Assembly: GCA_038534295.1 (NCBI GenBank)
Contig: JBCAXA010000001.1
Location: 1,902,082-1,966,081, forward strand
DNA from: JBCAXA01 sp038534295
Lineage (GTDB): Bacteria > Pseudomonadota > Gammaproteobacteria > Steroidobacterales > Woeseiaceae
Direction of reading: 5' to 3'
DNA: 64,000 bases
Shown: positions 53,442 to 63,814 of the stretch, piece after piece
Numbering within the stretch: position 1 is the first letter of the stretch
How the letters are laid out: each line of letters starts with the position of its first letter
Notes under the pieces: model-generated
The model's input: the letters and a program-made list of their open reading frames with translations, nothing else
Databases searched by the model: none
Told to the model about the DNA's origin: nothing
Program-made: the position numbers and the translations under genes

Positions 53442-54565
53442 GTTCGTCGCGCGCCGAAGACGTGGAACACGCCGCTCCCGAGCGGATCGTAGTCGGCGAA
53501 AACTTCGGCGTCGCCGAAACCAGCCGCAGTGAGCTCGTCGGCCATGTCGAGATCGGCATAACCGGTCCAGAACGGTTCGCCATTGTTGATCACCTGCCAG
53601 TCGTTGGTGACCTGCTTCGGTATCGAGATGCGTTCCGGCTGAAACGGTGTATCCGCATTCAGAAAGACGCCGCCGGGGCGCAGCAGCCGATGCGCTTCGC
53701 GCATGATGTCTCGAACGATATCGGTACGTGTCTCGTGGAACAGAATATTCGACACGATGAGATCGAACGATGCGCTGTCGTAGCCGGTTGCGCGAGCATC
53801 GGCCTGGCGATAGTGCACTTCGTGTCCGCCGTCTTCGGCCCACGCATGGGCGAAGTTCAGTAGCGGTGCCGACAGATCGACGCCACACACGCGCGCGTCG
53901 GGAAAGCGTTGTTTGTACGCGATTGTCTCGGTGCCGGTACCGCAACCGAGATCGAGTACCGCACTCGGTGCAAATTCAGGAAAGCGTCGTTCGACGGCAC
54001 TCAAAATGAAAAATCCCATGCCCGGCGCGCCGGTGGTCGAATCGGCCGACAGGCCCTTTGCCGAACGATACAGCTCAACGGTGCCGAAGTAGCGTAGCGC
54101 CGTCAGCAGTCCGTACTCGCCGTAGTCGGCGAAATAACCGCCTGGCTGCCGATGAATCTCGACGCTGCGGATTGGTTCAGGGATTTCCAGCGTTGGATCG
54201 AGCTCGAGGCTGCCGCGTGCGCTGACGCTCTCGAGTTGGCGGCGCTGCTCGGTAAACGCCGGCAACACCCGCGCACACGTGTCGTTCACCGTTTCCCACA
54301 TCAAGTCCTGCGACGTGTACACCGCCGAGCCCCACAGTTGATAGAGGTGATCGGCGGCGAATGCGTCGCGACCGTCGATGCGGTTCTTAGGCGTATGTCC
54401 CGCGCGCGCACGGTACTCAGGTTCAAGCGTTGTCTCGTAGCGTTCAGCCAGCGCCACTTCGATCGGGCCGTTCAAGACGCCTTTCAACGCGCCGACAAAC
54501 GCCTGCCTGGCAGTTTCGTCGTGCGTCGGTCGATAGGCGGTGGGCAGCGTTGGCGAGACAGTCAT
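53438..54565 (-). CDS. Class I SAM methyltransferase with N-terminal extension
   Basis: A 375-residue protein. Residues ~200-370 form a class I methyltransferase: VLDLGCGTGTETIAYKQRFP is the SAM motif, followed by VCGVDLSAPLL, and then FDLIVSNILFHETRTD. The first ~195 residues are a helical extension of unknown role (YQLWGSAVYTSQDLMWETV), which I do not recognise. The substrate is unknown. Its stop overlaps the small helical gene. Confidence 0.82.
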   Translation of the reverse strand: MTVSPTLPTAYRPTHDETARQAFVGALKGVLNGPIEVALAERYETTLEPEYRARAGHTPKNRIDGRDAFAADHLYQLWGSAVYTSQDLMWETVNDTCARVLPAFTEQRRQLESVSARGSLELDPTLEIPEPIRSVEIHRQPGGYFADYGEYGLLTALRYFGTVELYRSAKGLSADSTTGAPGMGFFILSAVERRFPEFAPSAVLDLGCGTGTETIAYKQRFPDARVCGVDLSAPLLNFAHAWAEDGGHEVHYRQADARATGYDSASFDLIVSNILFHETRTDIVRDIMREAHRLLRPGGVFLNADTPFQPERISIPKQVTNDWQVINNGEPFWTGYADLDMADELTAAGFGDAEVFADYDPLGSGVFHVFGARRT

Positions 54566-54626
54566 CTGAGTAGCTCGAGCGGAATTGACCAGTGCCGGTC
54601 AGGCTACCGGCAACGCCCGCGCTTGC

Positions 54627-55763
54627 CTAGCGCTCAGCCGGCGCGATTCGGCCGGTATCGTCGATGTCGAGGCCACCGCCCGCAAAGTCCTGGTTCGTCA
54701 GGGTGCGCATCCACGTCAGTGCTCGTGATTCGGGATCGAAACTGGGCCCGGCCGGCCGTACCTGCACCGTCGAGTGAATTAGCCCGCCGACGAACCGGCC
54801 ATTGCCGTCGATTTCGACGTCGAGCACCGGGGCGACGCCTTTGAGGCCGGCAACGCTGATGCCGTAGTAGGTCGCGAAGTTACCGAGACTGTAGGCAATC
54901 AAGCGTTCGCGATAACGCTCAAGACCGCGTACGACGTGTGGCCCGTGTCCAATGACGAGATCGGCGCCGGCATCGACCGCGCCGCGTGCGAAGCGAACGA
55001 CATCGCCGCGTGGCTCGTCGTAATACGATTCTTCGCTGAACGGCACGTGCAACGCATCGAGTCCTTCGGCGCCGCCGTGAAACGAGACAACAACGACGTC
55101 GTTACGCGCCGCCAGCATCTCAATTGTTTGCGTCGCCAGCGCGACATCGAGCATCGAGTTGGATTCGCGAGTCACCGCAAAAGCCGCCATTGCGATGCGG
55201 ACGCCGCGCACCTGCCACTCGGCGACAGTTCCGTCGCGGCCGGAGTGACGAATGTCGTACGCATCAAGCGCGAGCATACTGCTCGTACGCCCCTCTTCGC
55301 CGAAATCACGGGCGTGGTTGTTCGCCAATGAGATCGCGTCGAATCCGGCGTTGGCGTAATGCACGGCGTAGCGGGTTGGCGAGCGAAACAAGTAGCAGGC
55401 CGCCGGATTGGAGCAGCGCTTTGCCGGTGTGCCGCCGTCGAGCAATACGCCTTCGAGATTGCCAAACGCGATGTCAGCGGCGCTCAGAAGCGGCGTCACG
55501 TCGGCGAGGAAACTCGCCGCATCGTCGTCCGGCAAGCGCGACATCGGGTAATCGGTGCCGATCATCATGTCGCCGACGGCGACGATCCGCAGCGTCGGTA
55601 GCGGCGCCGGTATGGATTCGCTGGGCCGTGCCGCTGGCGCAGTAGCGGGCGGTAAGACGGCCGGTTCTTCGGCGGGGCTCGGCGGCGGCTGGGTCGCGCA
55701 GGCGCTGAGCAAAACGGTCGCCAGCAAGATAACGGCTGGCTTTTGCCATTGCCGATTAACCAC
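54627..55763 (-). CDS. CapA-family lipoprotein
   Basis: A 378-residue CapA-type metallophosphatase-like protein. The signal VILLATVLLSACATQ gives a lipoprotein. The CapA core shows AVGDMMIGTDYP, NLEGVLLDGG, FDAISLANNHARDFGE, VVVSFHGGAEG and VIGHGPHVVRGLE, with the metal-ligand Asp, His and Asn residues. CapA proteins occur in poly-gamma-glutamate capsule systems, but no capB/capC genes are here, so the substrate is open. It overlaps the SPOR gene by 8 bases. Confidence 0.88.
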   Translation of the reverse strand: MVNRQWQKPAVILLATVLLSACATQPPPSPAEEPAVLPPATAPAARPSESIPAPLPTLRIVAVGDMMIGTDYPMSRLPDDDAASFLADVTPLLSAADIAFGNLEGVLLDGGTPAKRCSNPAACYLFRSPTRYAVHYANAGFDAISLANNHARDFGEEGRTSSMLALDAYDIRHSGRDGTVAEWQVRGVRIAMAAFAVTRESNSMLDVALATQTIEMLAARNDVVVVSFHGGAEGLDALHVPFSEESYYDEPRGDVVRFARGAVDAGADLVIGHGPHVVRGLERYRERLIAYSLGNFATYYGISVAGLKGVAPVLDVEIDGNGRFVGGLIHSTVQVRPAGPSFDPESRALTWMRTLTNQDFAGGGLDIDDTGRIAPAER

Positions 55764-56346
55764 CGATACGAATCGTCGCCGTTTCGATATCGGCGGCGGC
55801 GAGTTGCGTACGCAGCCGATTCAGCTTTTGGGTGTCGTTAATCGGTCCAATGCGGACTCGATGATACGTTCGATCGTCGATCGTGACCGGTTGCACCCGC
55901 GATTCAATGCCAAGCAACGCGATTTCCGCCCGTCGTCGGTCGGCATCGGCAAAGCGGCCGAATGAGCCCGCCTGAATCTCGTATACACCGGGCTTGTCGA
56001 TCGGCTCGGCAGGTGCTGAACGATCGACGTCGATATCGACCTCTGGAACGATCAATTCGTAGCGCGGCAGCTCTTCGTAGAAATCGAAGCGGCCGTTGTC
56101 AGGCTCTGACGGTTTGTTGCCGTTGGCCGCCGCCTGGTCGTCGGCGGCTACACTGGCTGCCGGCGTCGCCGGCTTTGCGGCTGGTTTTGCCGCTGTTGCC
56201 ACGGTTGGCTCTGCAACCGGCGGCTTGTACCGGTATACAGCGAAGGCCACCGACAAACCCATCGCGAGCCCTGCCAACATCCAGATCCATCCCGGTAACG
56301 GCGCGGGTTTCTTTTGATTCGAGCGCGCGCGCCGTCGCTTCGCCAC
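55756..56346 (-). CDS. SPOR-domain membrane protein
   Basis: A 196-residue inner-membrane protein: a basic N-terminus, one helix (PGWIWMLAGLAMGLSVAFAV, about 18-38), an Ala/Pro-rich linker, and a C-terminal SPOR domain (about 115-196) containing GVYEIQAGSFGRFADADRRR and VRIGPINDTQKLNRL. SPOR domains bind denuded peptidoglycan at the division site. It resembles the FtsN-like proteins found next to argS. It abuts argS by one base. Confidence 0.88.
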   Translation of the reverse strand: MAKRRRARSNQKKPAPLPGWIWMLAGLAMGLSVAFAVYRYKPPVAEPTVATAAKPAAKPATPAASVAADDQAAANGNKPSEPDNGRFDFYEELPRYELIVPEVDIDVDRSAPAEPIDKPGVYEIQAGSFGRFADADRRRAEIALLGIESRVQPVTIDDRTYHRVRIGPINDTQKLNRLRTQLAAADIETATIRIGG

Positions 56347-58127
56347 TACATTCGCTCCGGCGCGCTGACGCCGAGGATCGCAAGCCCATTCTTGACGACT
56401 TGTTGGGCTGCCAGGATCAACGCCAATCGCGCGTTTCGTAACGGTGCATCGTCATCGATGAACTTGTAGGTTTTCGGATCGATGTTGTAGAGCGAGTGGA
56501 ACGCCGTCGCGACGTCACGCAGATAGTTGGCCAGCATGTGCGGCGCCCGCGCTTCTGCGGCCCGGGCGATCGTTTCAGGATAGCGCACGAGCACCGACGC
56601 GAGGTTTTTCTCTTTCTCCTCGGTTAGCAGGCCAAGGTTGGCTAGCCCTTCGCTGCGGTAAAACGTCAATGAATCTGCAGCGAGCTTTTCGAACACCTGG
56701 GCGATACGCGCGTGCGCGTATTGGATGTAGAACACCGGGTTCTCATTGCTTTTCGATACGGCCAGGTCGAGATCGAAATCCAGATGTTGGTCGTTCGAGC
56801 GCATGACGTAGAAAAACCGTGCAGCGTCATTGCCAACTTGGCTTCTGAGCTCGCGCAGCGTGACGAATTGGCCGCCGCGAGTTGTCATCGCGATCTTCTC
56901 GCCGTCTTTCCACAGCGAGACGAATTGGATCAGCGGCACGTCCAGCGATGCCGGCGCATAGCCCATCGCCTGCAGCCCGGCCCGAACGCGCGGGATGTAG
57001 CCATGGTGATCGGCGCCCCAGACGTCAATCAAAAGATCGAAACCGCGCTCGCGTTTGTTGTGGTGATAGGCGATGTCGGACGCAAAGTATGTTTTCTTGC
57101 CGTTGCTGCGGACCACCACGCGGTCTTTTTCGTCGCCAAGCTCGGTGGCGCGGAACCACGTGTGGCCATCCTGCTCGTACAACAAATTGTGTTCGCGAAC
57201 ACGCTCAATGGCGGCATCAATGGAGCCGTCGTCGGTCAGACTCTCCTCCGAAAACCATTTATCGAAACGCACACCGAATTCGCCGAGGTCGATGCGAATG
57301 TCGGCCAAGATGGCGTCCAGGGCATAACGCCTGAGACTCGAGAATCCGAGCACGCCGAGTTCGGATTGCGCGTTCTCGATGATCGCGTCGATGTGCGCGT
57401 CTTTGGTGTCGTCCGTGTCTGCCGGCACGCCTTCGTACAGCCGACGCGGATCGACGCCGTCATAACTCGTGTCCAGCGACTCGGCGATGGTGACGATGTA
57501 CTCGCCCTGGTAAGCGGCCAGCGGCAACGCTTTCGGCGTTTCGCTTTTCACCTGCTGCAGTCGGCGGATCAAGACGCTGACCGCGAGAATCTCCATCTGC
57601 CGCCCAGCATCGTTAACGTAGTACTCGGTGCTGACCGGATACCCAGCGGCCGACAGCAGCGCCGCAAGGGATGCGCCGAACGCTGCGCCGCGACCGTGCC
57701 CAACGTGCATCGGGCCGGTGGGATTTGCCGACACGAATTCGACGAGGATGCGCGGTGACTCTTTCGGCGCCGCCCGGCCAAACGCCTCGCCTGTCTCGAG
57801 GATTTCACCGATGACGGCAAAACTTTGCCCGGCGGCCAGGTAAACATTGATGAAGCCCGGTCCAGCGATGTCGATTTTGGCAACCGCCGGGTCCGGCGGG
57901 ATTTTGGCAATGACGGCGGCGGCCAGCTCACGCGGCGGCATGCCGGCACCTTTCGCCAGGCGCATCGCGATATTGGTCGTAAAGTCGCCGTGCGCCGGAT
58001 CACGAGTGTGCTCCAACGTGACGTTGGGAATCGTGATTTCCCGATCGAGCAGCACGTCAGTGACCGCTGCCGTGAGAGTTTTTTCGAGTGCTTCTTTCAA
58101 GGGGTCCGACCGGCGTCTTACCGGCAC
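56346..58127 (-). CDS. argS: Arginyl-tRNA synthetase
   Basis: A 593-residue class I synthetase. The HIGH motif is ANPTGPMHVGHGRGAAFG; the KMSK region is the variant KIAMTTRGGQFVTLREL, as in many gammaproteobacteria. The C-terminal anticodon domain ends with PERM. The start is a GTG at 58127; a TTG at 58100 (KEALEKTL) is also possible. It charges tRNA-Arg. It is followed by the SPOR and CapA genes in a probable operon. Confidence 0.94.
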   Translation of the reverse strand: MPVRRRSDPLKEALEKTLTAAVTDVLLDREITIPNVTLEHTRDPAHGDFTTNIAMRLAKGAGMPPRELAAAVIAKIPPDPAVAKIDIAGPGFINVYLAAGQSFAVIGEILETGEAFGRAAPKESPRILVEFVSANPTGPMHVGHGRGAAFGASLAALLSAAGYPVSTEYYVNDAGRQMEILAVSVLIRRLQQVKSETPKALPLAAYQGEYIVTIAESLDTSYDGVDPRRLYEGVPADTDDTKDAHIDAIIENAQSELGVLGFSSLRRYALDAILADIRIDLGEFGVRFDKWFSEESLTDDGSIDAAIERVREHNLLYEQDGHTWFRATELGDEKDRVVVRSNGKKTYFASDIAYHHNKRERGFDLLIDVWGADHHGYIPRVRAGLQAMGYAPASLDVPLIQFVSLWKDGEKIAMTTRGGQFVTLRELRSQVGNDAARFFYVMRSNDQHLDFDLDLAVSKSNENPVFYIQYAHARIAQVFEKLAADSLTFYRSEGLANLGLLTEEKEKNLASVLVRYPETIARAAEARAPHMLANYLRDVATAFHSLYNIDPKTYKFIDDDAPLRNARLALILAAQQVVKNGLAILGVSAPERM

Positions 58128-58178
58128 GATTGCTCGTGGTTTTTCACGCGTAGCCGCGAATTAAACCCTGTTGCGGCC

Positions 58179-58679
58179 TCAGTCCACAAATCGCTCTGCC
58201 TGCTCGGCCAGTTCCGGCGGCAGCGGTTCGCCCGATTCGCGCGCTCGGTCGAATACTACGCGCTGCGTATAGCCGCCGAAGATCCGCCCGTCCTCGGCAA
58301 ATACCACCCAGTCTTCGATGTCGTCGACGTTGTGCTCGTGCAGTCGTTCGAGAGACCCCACGTGCGATACCGGCGGGGTGACGTAGCGCACCGACACCAC
58401 GTCGGCGTCCACCGCCAAGACCTCGGCCCACAGATGCTCGATTTCGCCGCTGCTGGTTTCAAACGCCACCTTGATCTGCGCCTCGAGACGAGGATCGGCG
58501 GTGAGCTCGCGGAACCGATCGATCTGAGCGCGTGCTTTTGCCATCGCGGCGCGCATGTCAGGGTCGTCATTGGCGATTGGCAGCGGCAGGTAACGCGGTC
58601 GATTGCGGTCGACCAGCCACCAGCGCAAGCCGGCGGCCACGATCAGGATCATTCCGACGATGAGCGCGAATTTCAGCAT
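58179..58679 (-). CDS. DUF2314-like membrane-anchored protein
   Basis: A 166-residue protein with one N-terminal helix (FALIVGMILIVAAGLRWWLV). The remaining part fits the DUF2314 pattern: DPRLEAQIKVAFETSSGEIE, HLWAEVLAVDADVVSVRYV, NVDDIEDWVVFAEDGRIFGG and YTQRVVFDRARES. Function unknown. It lies 24 bases after priA on the same strand and 51 bases before argS. Confidence 0.75.
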   Translation of the reverse strand: MLKFALIVGMILIVAAGLRWWLVDRNRPRYLPLPIANDDPDMRAAMAKARAQIDRFRELTADPRLEAQIKVAFETSSGEIEHLWAEVLAVDADVVSVRYVTPPVSHVGSLERLHEHNVDDIEDWVVFAEDGRIFGGYTQRVVFDRARESGEPLPPELAEQAERFVD

Positions 58680-58703
58680 GGCGAGTGTCCTTGCCCGATT
58701 GTC

Positions 58704-60884
<2,181 letters not shown>

Positions 60885-61064
60885 TACCGGCAGCCGGCTC
60901 GACGCGGGCTGTCAACCTTAGCGCCGGCCTCGCGTTTATGCACCCGGAAGCGCCATGGTGGCGCTGGAGTGTGCAGTGGACCTTTTAAAACAACGGATTG
61001 TGCGCCAACGCCTTGCATGCCCTGCGGTCGATCGGCATCGTCGCGGTGCAGCGGGAGCGAGCTT

Positions 61065-61667
61065 ATGACCGCTTTCGCTCTGAAGGAGCAGGTTCTGGCC
61101 ACTGAACGAACAGGATCCACCGTGCCCGATCAGTCCGCGAGCGCGAAACGCCGGCAACTCGACCAGTTTCTGGCCGGCGTCGAACGCAAAGCGCTGGCAA
61201 TCGCCGAAATGTCGCTCTGGGATCGCGACGAGGCCATGGATGTCGTGCAAGACGCGATGATTCGACTGGTGCGCAGCTATTCGGATCGGCCGGAGGCTGA
61301 ATGGGCGCCGCTCTTTTTCCGTATATTGAACAACCGAGTGCGGGACGTGCAGCGCCGCCGGCAAGTTCGCAACCGATTTATGAGTTGGTTTGGCGGTTCT
61401 GGCGATGACGATCACGATCCTATTGCCGCTGCACCCAATCTCGATCAGGCGACGCCCGGCGAGGAGCTGGAAGCGCTGGAGACGCATGCGCGTTTGACTG
61501 AAGCCGTCAAACAGTTGCCAGAGCGTCAGCGCGAAGCATTTTTGCTGCGGAGTCTCGAAGGTTTCGACACGGCACAGACCGCAGAAGCGATGGGCTGCTC
61601 GGAGGGCAGCGTAAAGACACATTATTCACGAGCGCTGAACGCGCTCCGGGCCGCACTGGCCAGGTGA
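61065..61667 (+). CDS. RpoE-like ECF sigma factor
   Basis: A 200-residue sigma factor. The open frame extends back to 60363, but ATG 61065 has GGGAG 8 bases before it and starts the correct domain. Region 2 has MSLWDRDEAMDVVQDAMIRL and region 4 has TEAVKQLPERQREAFLLRSL followed by GFDTAQTAEAMGCSEGSVKTHYSRAL. The linker carries an Asp-rich stretch (GSGDDDHDP). The three following genes look like its regulatory partners. Confidence 0.9.
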   Translation: MTAFALKEQVLATERTGSTVPDQSASAKRRQLDQFLAGVERKALAIAEMSLWDRDEAMDVVQDAMIRLVRSYSDRPEAEWAPLFFRILNNRVRDVQRRRQVRNRFMSWFGGSGDDDHDPIAAAPNLDQATPGEELEALETHARLTEAVKQLPERQREAFLLRSLEGFDTAQTAEAMGCSEGSVKTHYSRALNALRAALAR

Positions 61668-62035
61668 TGACGATGGACAAACAACATCCTAGCGACGAAC
61701 AACTCCAGCAGTTGATGCGCGATGCCATCGAGCAGCGCACCGAGTCGCTCGACGCCGCGACGCAATCGAAGTTGAACCAGGCCCGACAGCGCGCGCTGGA
61801 CGAACTCGACACTGGCCGCAGCCGATCGTTCGGTACCTTGCCGCTAGCCGGCGCAACGGCCGCGGCCGTCGTAATCGCGGTGGTCATAGCAACCCGTGTG
61901 GACTTTGGGCCGCAGGGATCTTCTGCGCCGGCAATGGCCGAAGTCGCCGCCGACGATTTCGAGCTGCTGCTCGCCGGTGACGATCTCGACATGATCGAGG
62001 ACTACGAATTTTATGAAGTCCTGGAGGTGCTCTAG
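61667..62035 (+). CDS. DUF3619-like probable anti-sigma membrane protein
   Basis: A 122-residue protein. GTG 61664, ATG 61667 and ATG 61673 are all possible starts; the last has the best spacing from AGG. Residues 1-55 are soluble (LNQARQRALDELD), then comes a transmembrane helix (GATAAAVVIAVVIATRVDF) and a very acidic C-terminus (DDFELLLAGDDLDMIEDYEF). It resembles DUF3619 proteins found after RpoE-type sigma factors and may hold the sigma factor at the membrane; this is inference. The stop is 3 bases from the next start. Confidence 0.72.
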   Translation: MTMDKQHPSDEQLQQLMRDAIEQRTESLDAATQSKLNQARQRALDELDTGRSRSFGTLPLAGATAAAVVIAVVIATRVDFGPQGSSAPAMAEVAADDFELLLAGDDLDMIEDYEFYEVLEVL

Positions 62036-62038
62036 GCA

Positions 62039-62305
62039 ATGGCGAGTCATCGCCACCGTCAACGCCGACGCTACGTCAGCGTTTTTGGCACTGCGCTGGT
62101 ATTAGGGTTTGCCAGCGGTACGGTCGCAGATGACATACCGGATGCCGATTTTCTCGAGTATCTCGGTAGCTGGGACAACGAGGACGAGGAAGCCGAATGG
62201 ATTTTGGTGGCAGAGGAAACGTCGGGCGATGCCACCGCGACAGAGGAACGGCGCGAGGCCAAAGCCACGCGCAGTGAGCAGGATGAGGTGACGTATGAAC
62301 AGTAA
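62039..62305 (+). CDS. Small acidic exported protein
   Basis: An 88-residue protein of unknown function. It has a basic N-terminus and an export signal (VSVFGTALVLGFASGTVADD), then an acidic stretch DADFLEYLGSWDNEDEEAEW. The acidic FLEYL and following residues echo the acidic tail of the preceding protein. It lies between the DUF3619-like and DUF3106 genes, overlapping the latter by 11 bases. Probably a small periplasmic partner of the basic DUF3106 protein; this is inference. Confidence 0.7.
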   Translation: MASHRHRQRRRYVSVFGTALVLGFASGTVADDIPDADFLEYLGSWDNEDEEAEWILVAEETSGDATATEERREAKATRSEQDEVTYEQ

Positions 62306-62798
62306 GCGGTCGGTCAATACGGCTCGCCGCTGGATTGCGGCGCTGGCGCTGAGTCTTTTCGCGCTGCCCGCACTGGCGCAAACCGGTAGCGACAGCGTCG
62401 ATTGGGCATCGCTCAGCGGCGATCAGCAGCGTGTGTTGCAACGCTTCGAGCAGGAATGGGCCAACTTACCGGTCGAGCGTCAGCAGCGATTGGCGCGTGG
62501 CGCTGAGCGTTGGATCGGCATGGACGACACGCAACGTGCTGCCGCACAAGAGCGCTTTACCCGCTGGCGCGGTTTGAGCGACGAGCGCAAAAACCGAATC
62601 CTCCAGCGCTATCGCGATTTCCGTAACTTGCCGGAAGCCGACCAACGGCGCATTCGCCAAAACTACCAACGTTTTCGCGATTTGAGTCCCGAACGCCGTC
62701 AAGAGCTGCGCGACCGTTTTCGCAGCCTAACGCCGGAGCAGCGACAGCGCTTGCGCGATCGGGTTCGCGATCGTTCGCGGACCCGCGATCGGAACTGA
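62295..62798 (+). CDS. DUF3106 exported protein
   Basis: A 167-residue exported protein with a signal peptide (AALALSLFALPALAQ). The mature part is helical and rich in Arg and Gln, with several repeats of the type LSPERRQELRDRF and LTPEQRQRLRDRV, which is reminiscent of the LTxxQ motifs of Spy/CpxP periplasmic stress proteins. DUF3106 genes are often found with RpoE-type sigma and DUF3619 genes, as here. It is strongly basic. Confidence 0.85.
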   Translation: MNSKRSVNTARRWIAALALSLFALPALAQTGSDSVDWASLSGDQQRVLQRFEQEWANLPVERQQRLARGAERWIGMDDTQRAAAQERFTRWRGLSDERKNRILQRYRDFRNLPEADQRRIRQNYQRFRDLSPERRQELRDRFRSLTPEQRQRLRDRVRDRSRTRDRN

Positions 62799-62820
62799 AC
62801 TAGCCCAGCAACCGTCTAAC

Positions 62821-62904
62821 CAAAACAACCGCGAAGCAGCGCCAGAGTTCGGCATTGTTTATGTGAAACACCGTCGAACGGTGCGTTGTTTCACGGTTGT
62901 TTTG
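62821..62904. other. Nested palindrome element
   Basis: Three nested inverted repeats lie in 84 bases: an outer 11-bp pair (CAAAACAACCG at 62821-62831 with CGGTTGTTTTG at 62894-62904), an inner 7-bp pair (GTGAAAC 62863-62869 with GTTTCAC 62888-62894), and a central 6-bp hairpin (CACCGT with ACGGTG, 62869-62883). The right arm ends in a T-rich stretch, so it could end the DUF3106 operon. Its elaborateness also fits a structured RNA or a mobile element remnant. The 283-base region from 62799 to 63081 holds no gene. Confidence 0.6.
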
Positions 62905-63081
62905 TGCGTGCGCAAGCAAGCCTTATGTGTCATCAATCGCTAACAAAGTCTTGCTACTGTTGCGCGCGATTTGGGATCTGCATGCGGCGGATCAGAACGT
63001 CCGGCTACGGGATTGATTTTTAACGAGCCGGACGTGACACTTCGCCTCGTGCATCGCGGACTGGGTACCGTGATAAGCGGA

Positions 63082-63714
63082 ATGGCTGACCACATCTCTC
63101 AGCAAGTGCTGAGAACGGACGTCGCCGGTATGCCACTGGAGTGGATCGACTACCGCGAAGCGGTACGTCTTTATCATACCGGCCAGGTCGCGTACGCCTG
63201 CGGCACGCTCCTCTACACACTGCACGGCGGCTATTCGGCGCATACCGGATGTCGCAGTACGGTCGATGTCAATTCCATCGTTGCTACCTACGGCACCCAT
63301 CAAGGCTTGGCCGAATTGCGCGACGGGTACACGCCCCCGCTGAACAACCGCACATTGTTTCGCCGAGATGCGAATATCTGTTTGTATTGCGCGCAGCGAT
63401 TTCAGACGCGCGATTTGACGCGCGATCACATCACGCCGATCTCGCAAGGCGGCAAAGATATCTGGTCGAACGTTGCGACGGCATGCCGTCGCTGCAACAA
63501 CCACAAGGGCGGACGCACGCCCGAACAGGCGGGTATGCAGCTCGTCGCGATTCCGTTCACGCCGAACTACGCCGAGTACATTTATCTGAAAGGTCGCAGT
63601 GTGCTCGCCGACCAAATGCAATATTTGCTCGCGCACATTCCGCGCTCGAGCCCGCTGCATACGCGTCTTGCGGACGAAATCGCCGGCGATCTCGACGTGC
63701 TCACGCTGTCGTAG
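63082..63714 (+). CDS. HNH endonuclease domain protein
   Basis: A 210-residue protein with a C-terminal HNH fold. I start at ATG 63082, because the frame back to 62971 opens with a TTG and atypical sequence. The N-terminal part has VLRTDVAGMPLEWIDYREAV. The HNH domain has CLYCAQRF (zinc Cys pair), LTRDHITPISQGGKDIWSNV (the DH pair) and ACRRCNNHKGGRTP (second Cys pair). Proteins of this kind are chromosomal in many proteobacteria; their target is unknown. A nested palindrome lies upstream and a REP-like array downstream. Confidence 0.82.
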   Translation: MADHISQQVLRTDVAGMPLEWIDYREAVRLYHTGQVAYACGTLLYTLHGGYSAHTGCRSTVDVNSIVATYGTHQGLAELRDGYTPPLNNRTLFRRDANICLYCAQRFQTRDLTRDHITPISQGGKDIWSNVATACRRCNNHKGGRTPEQAGMQLVAIPFTPNYAEYIYLKGRSVLADQMQYLLAHIPRSSPLHTRLADEIAGDLDVLTLS

Positions 63715-63726
63715 TCCAATCGGCTT

Positions 63727-63753
63727 TCGCGCCCGGAAGGGCGCTCCTACATC
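63727..63753 (-). repeat. Inverted REP-like element
   Basis: On the minus strand this reads GATGTAGGAGCGCCCTTCCG onward, the same type of element as the direct array that follows, but in opposite orientation. Together they form a bacterial interspersed mosaic-like unit just after the HNH gene. Confidence 0.7.
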
Positions 63754-63814
63754 TTCGCTCACCGCGGCGCCACACCGGGATGAATGTCATCCGGTTACCG
63801 CGGCGCCGACCCCC

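Noticed and set aside
53445..53945. Upstream extension of the small gene at 53163-53441
   Set aside because: It lies inside the methyltransferase gene in another frame. The GTG at 53441 overlaps the methyltransferase stop and is the likelier start.
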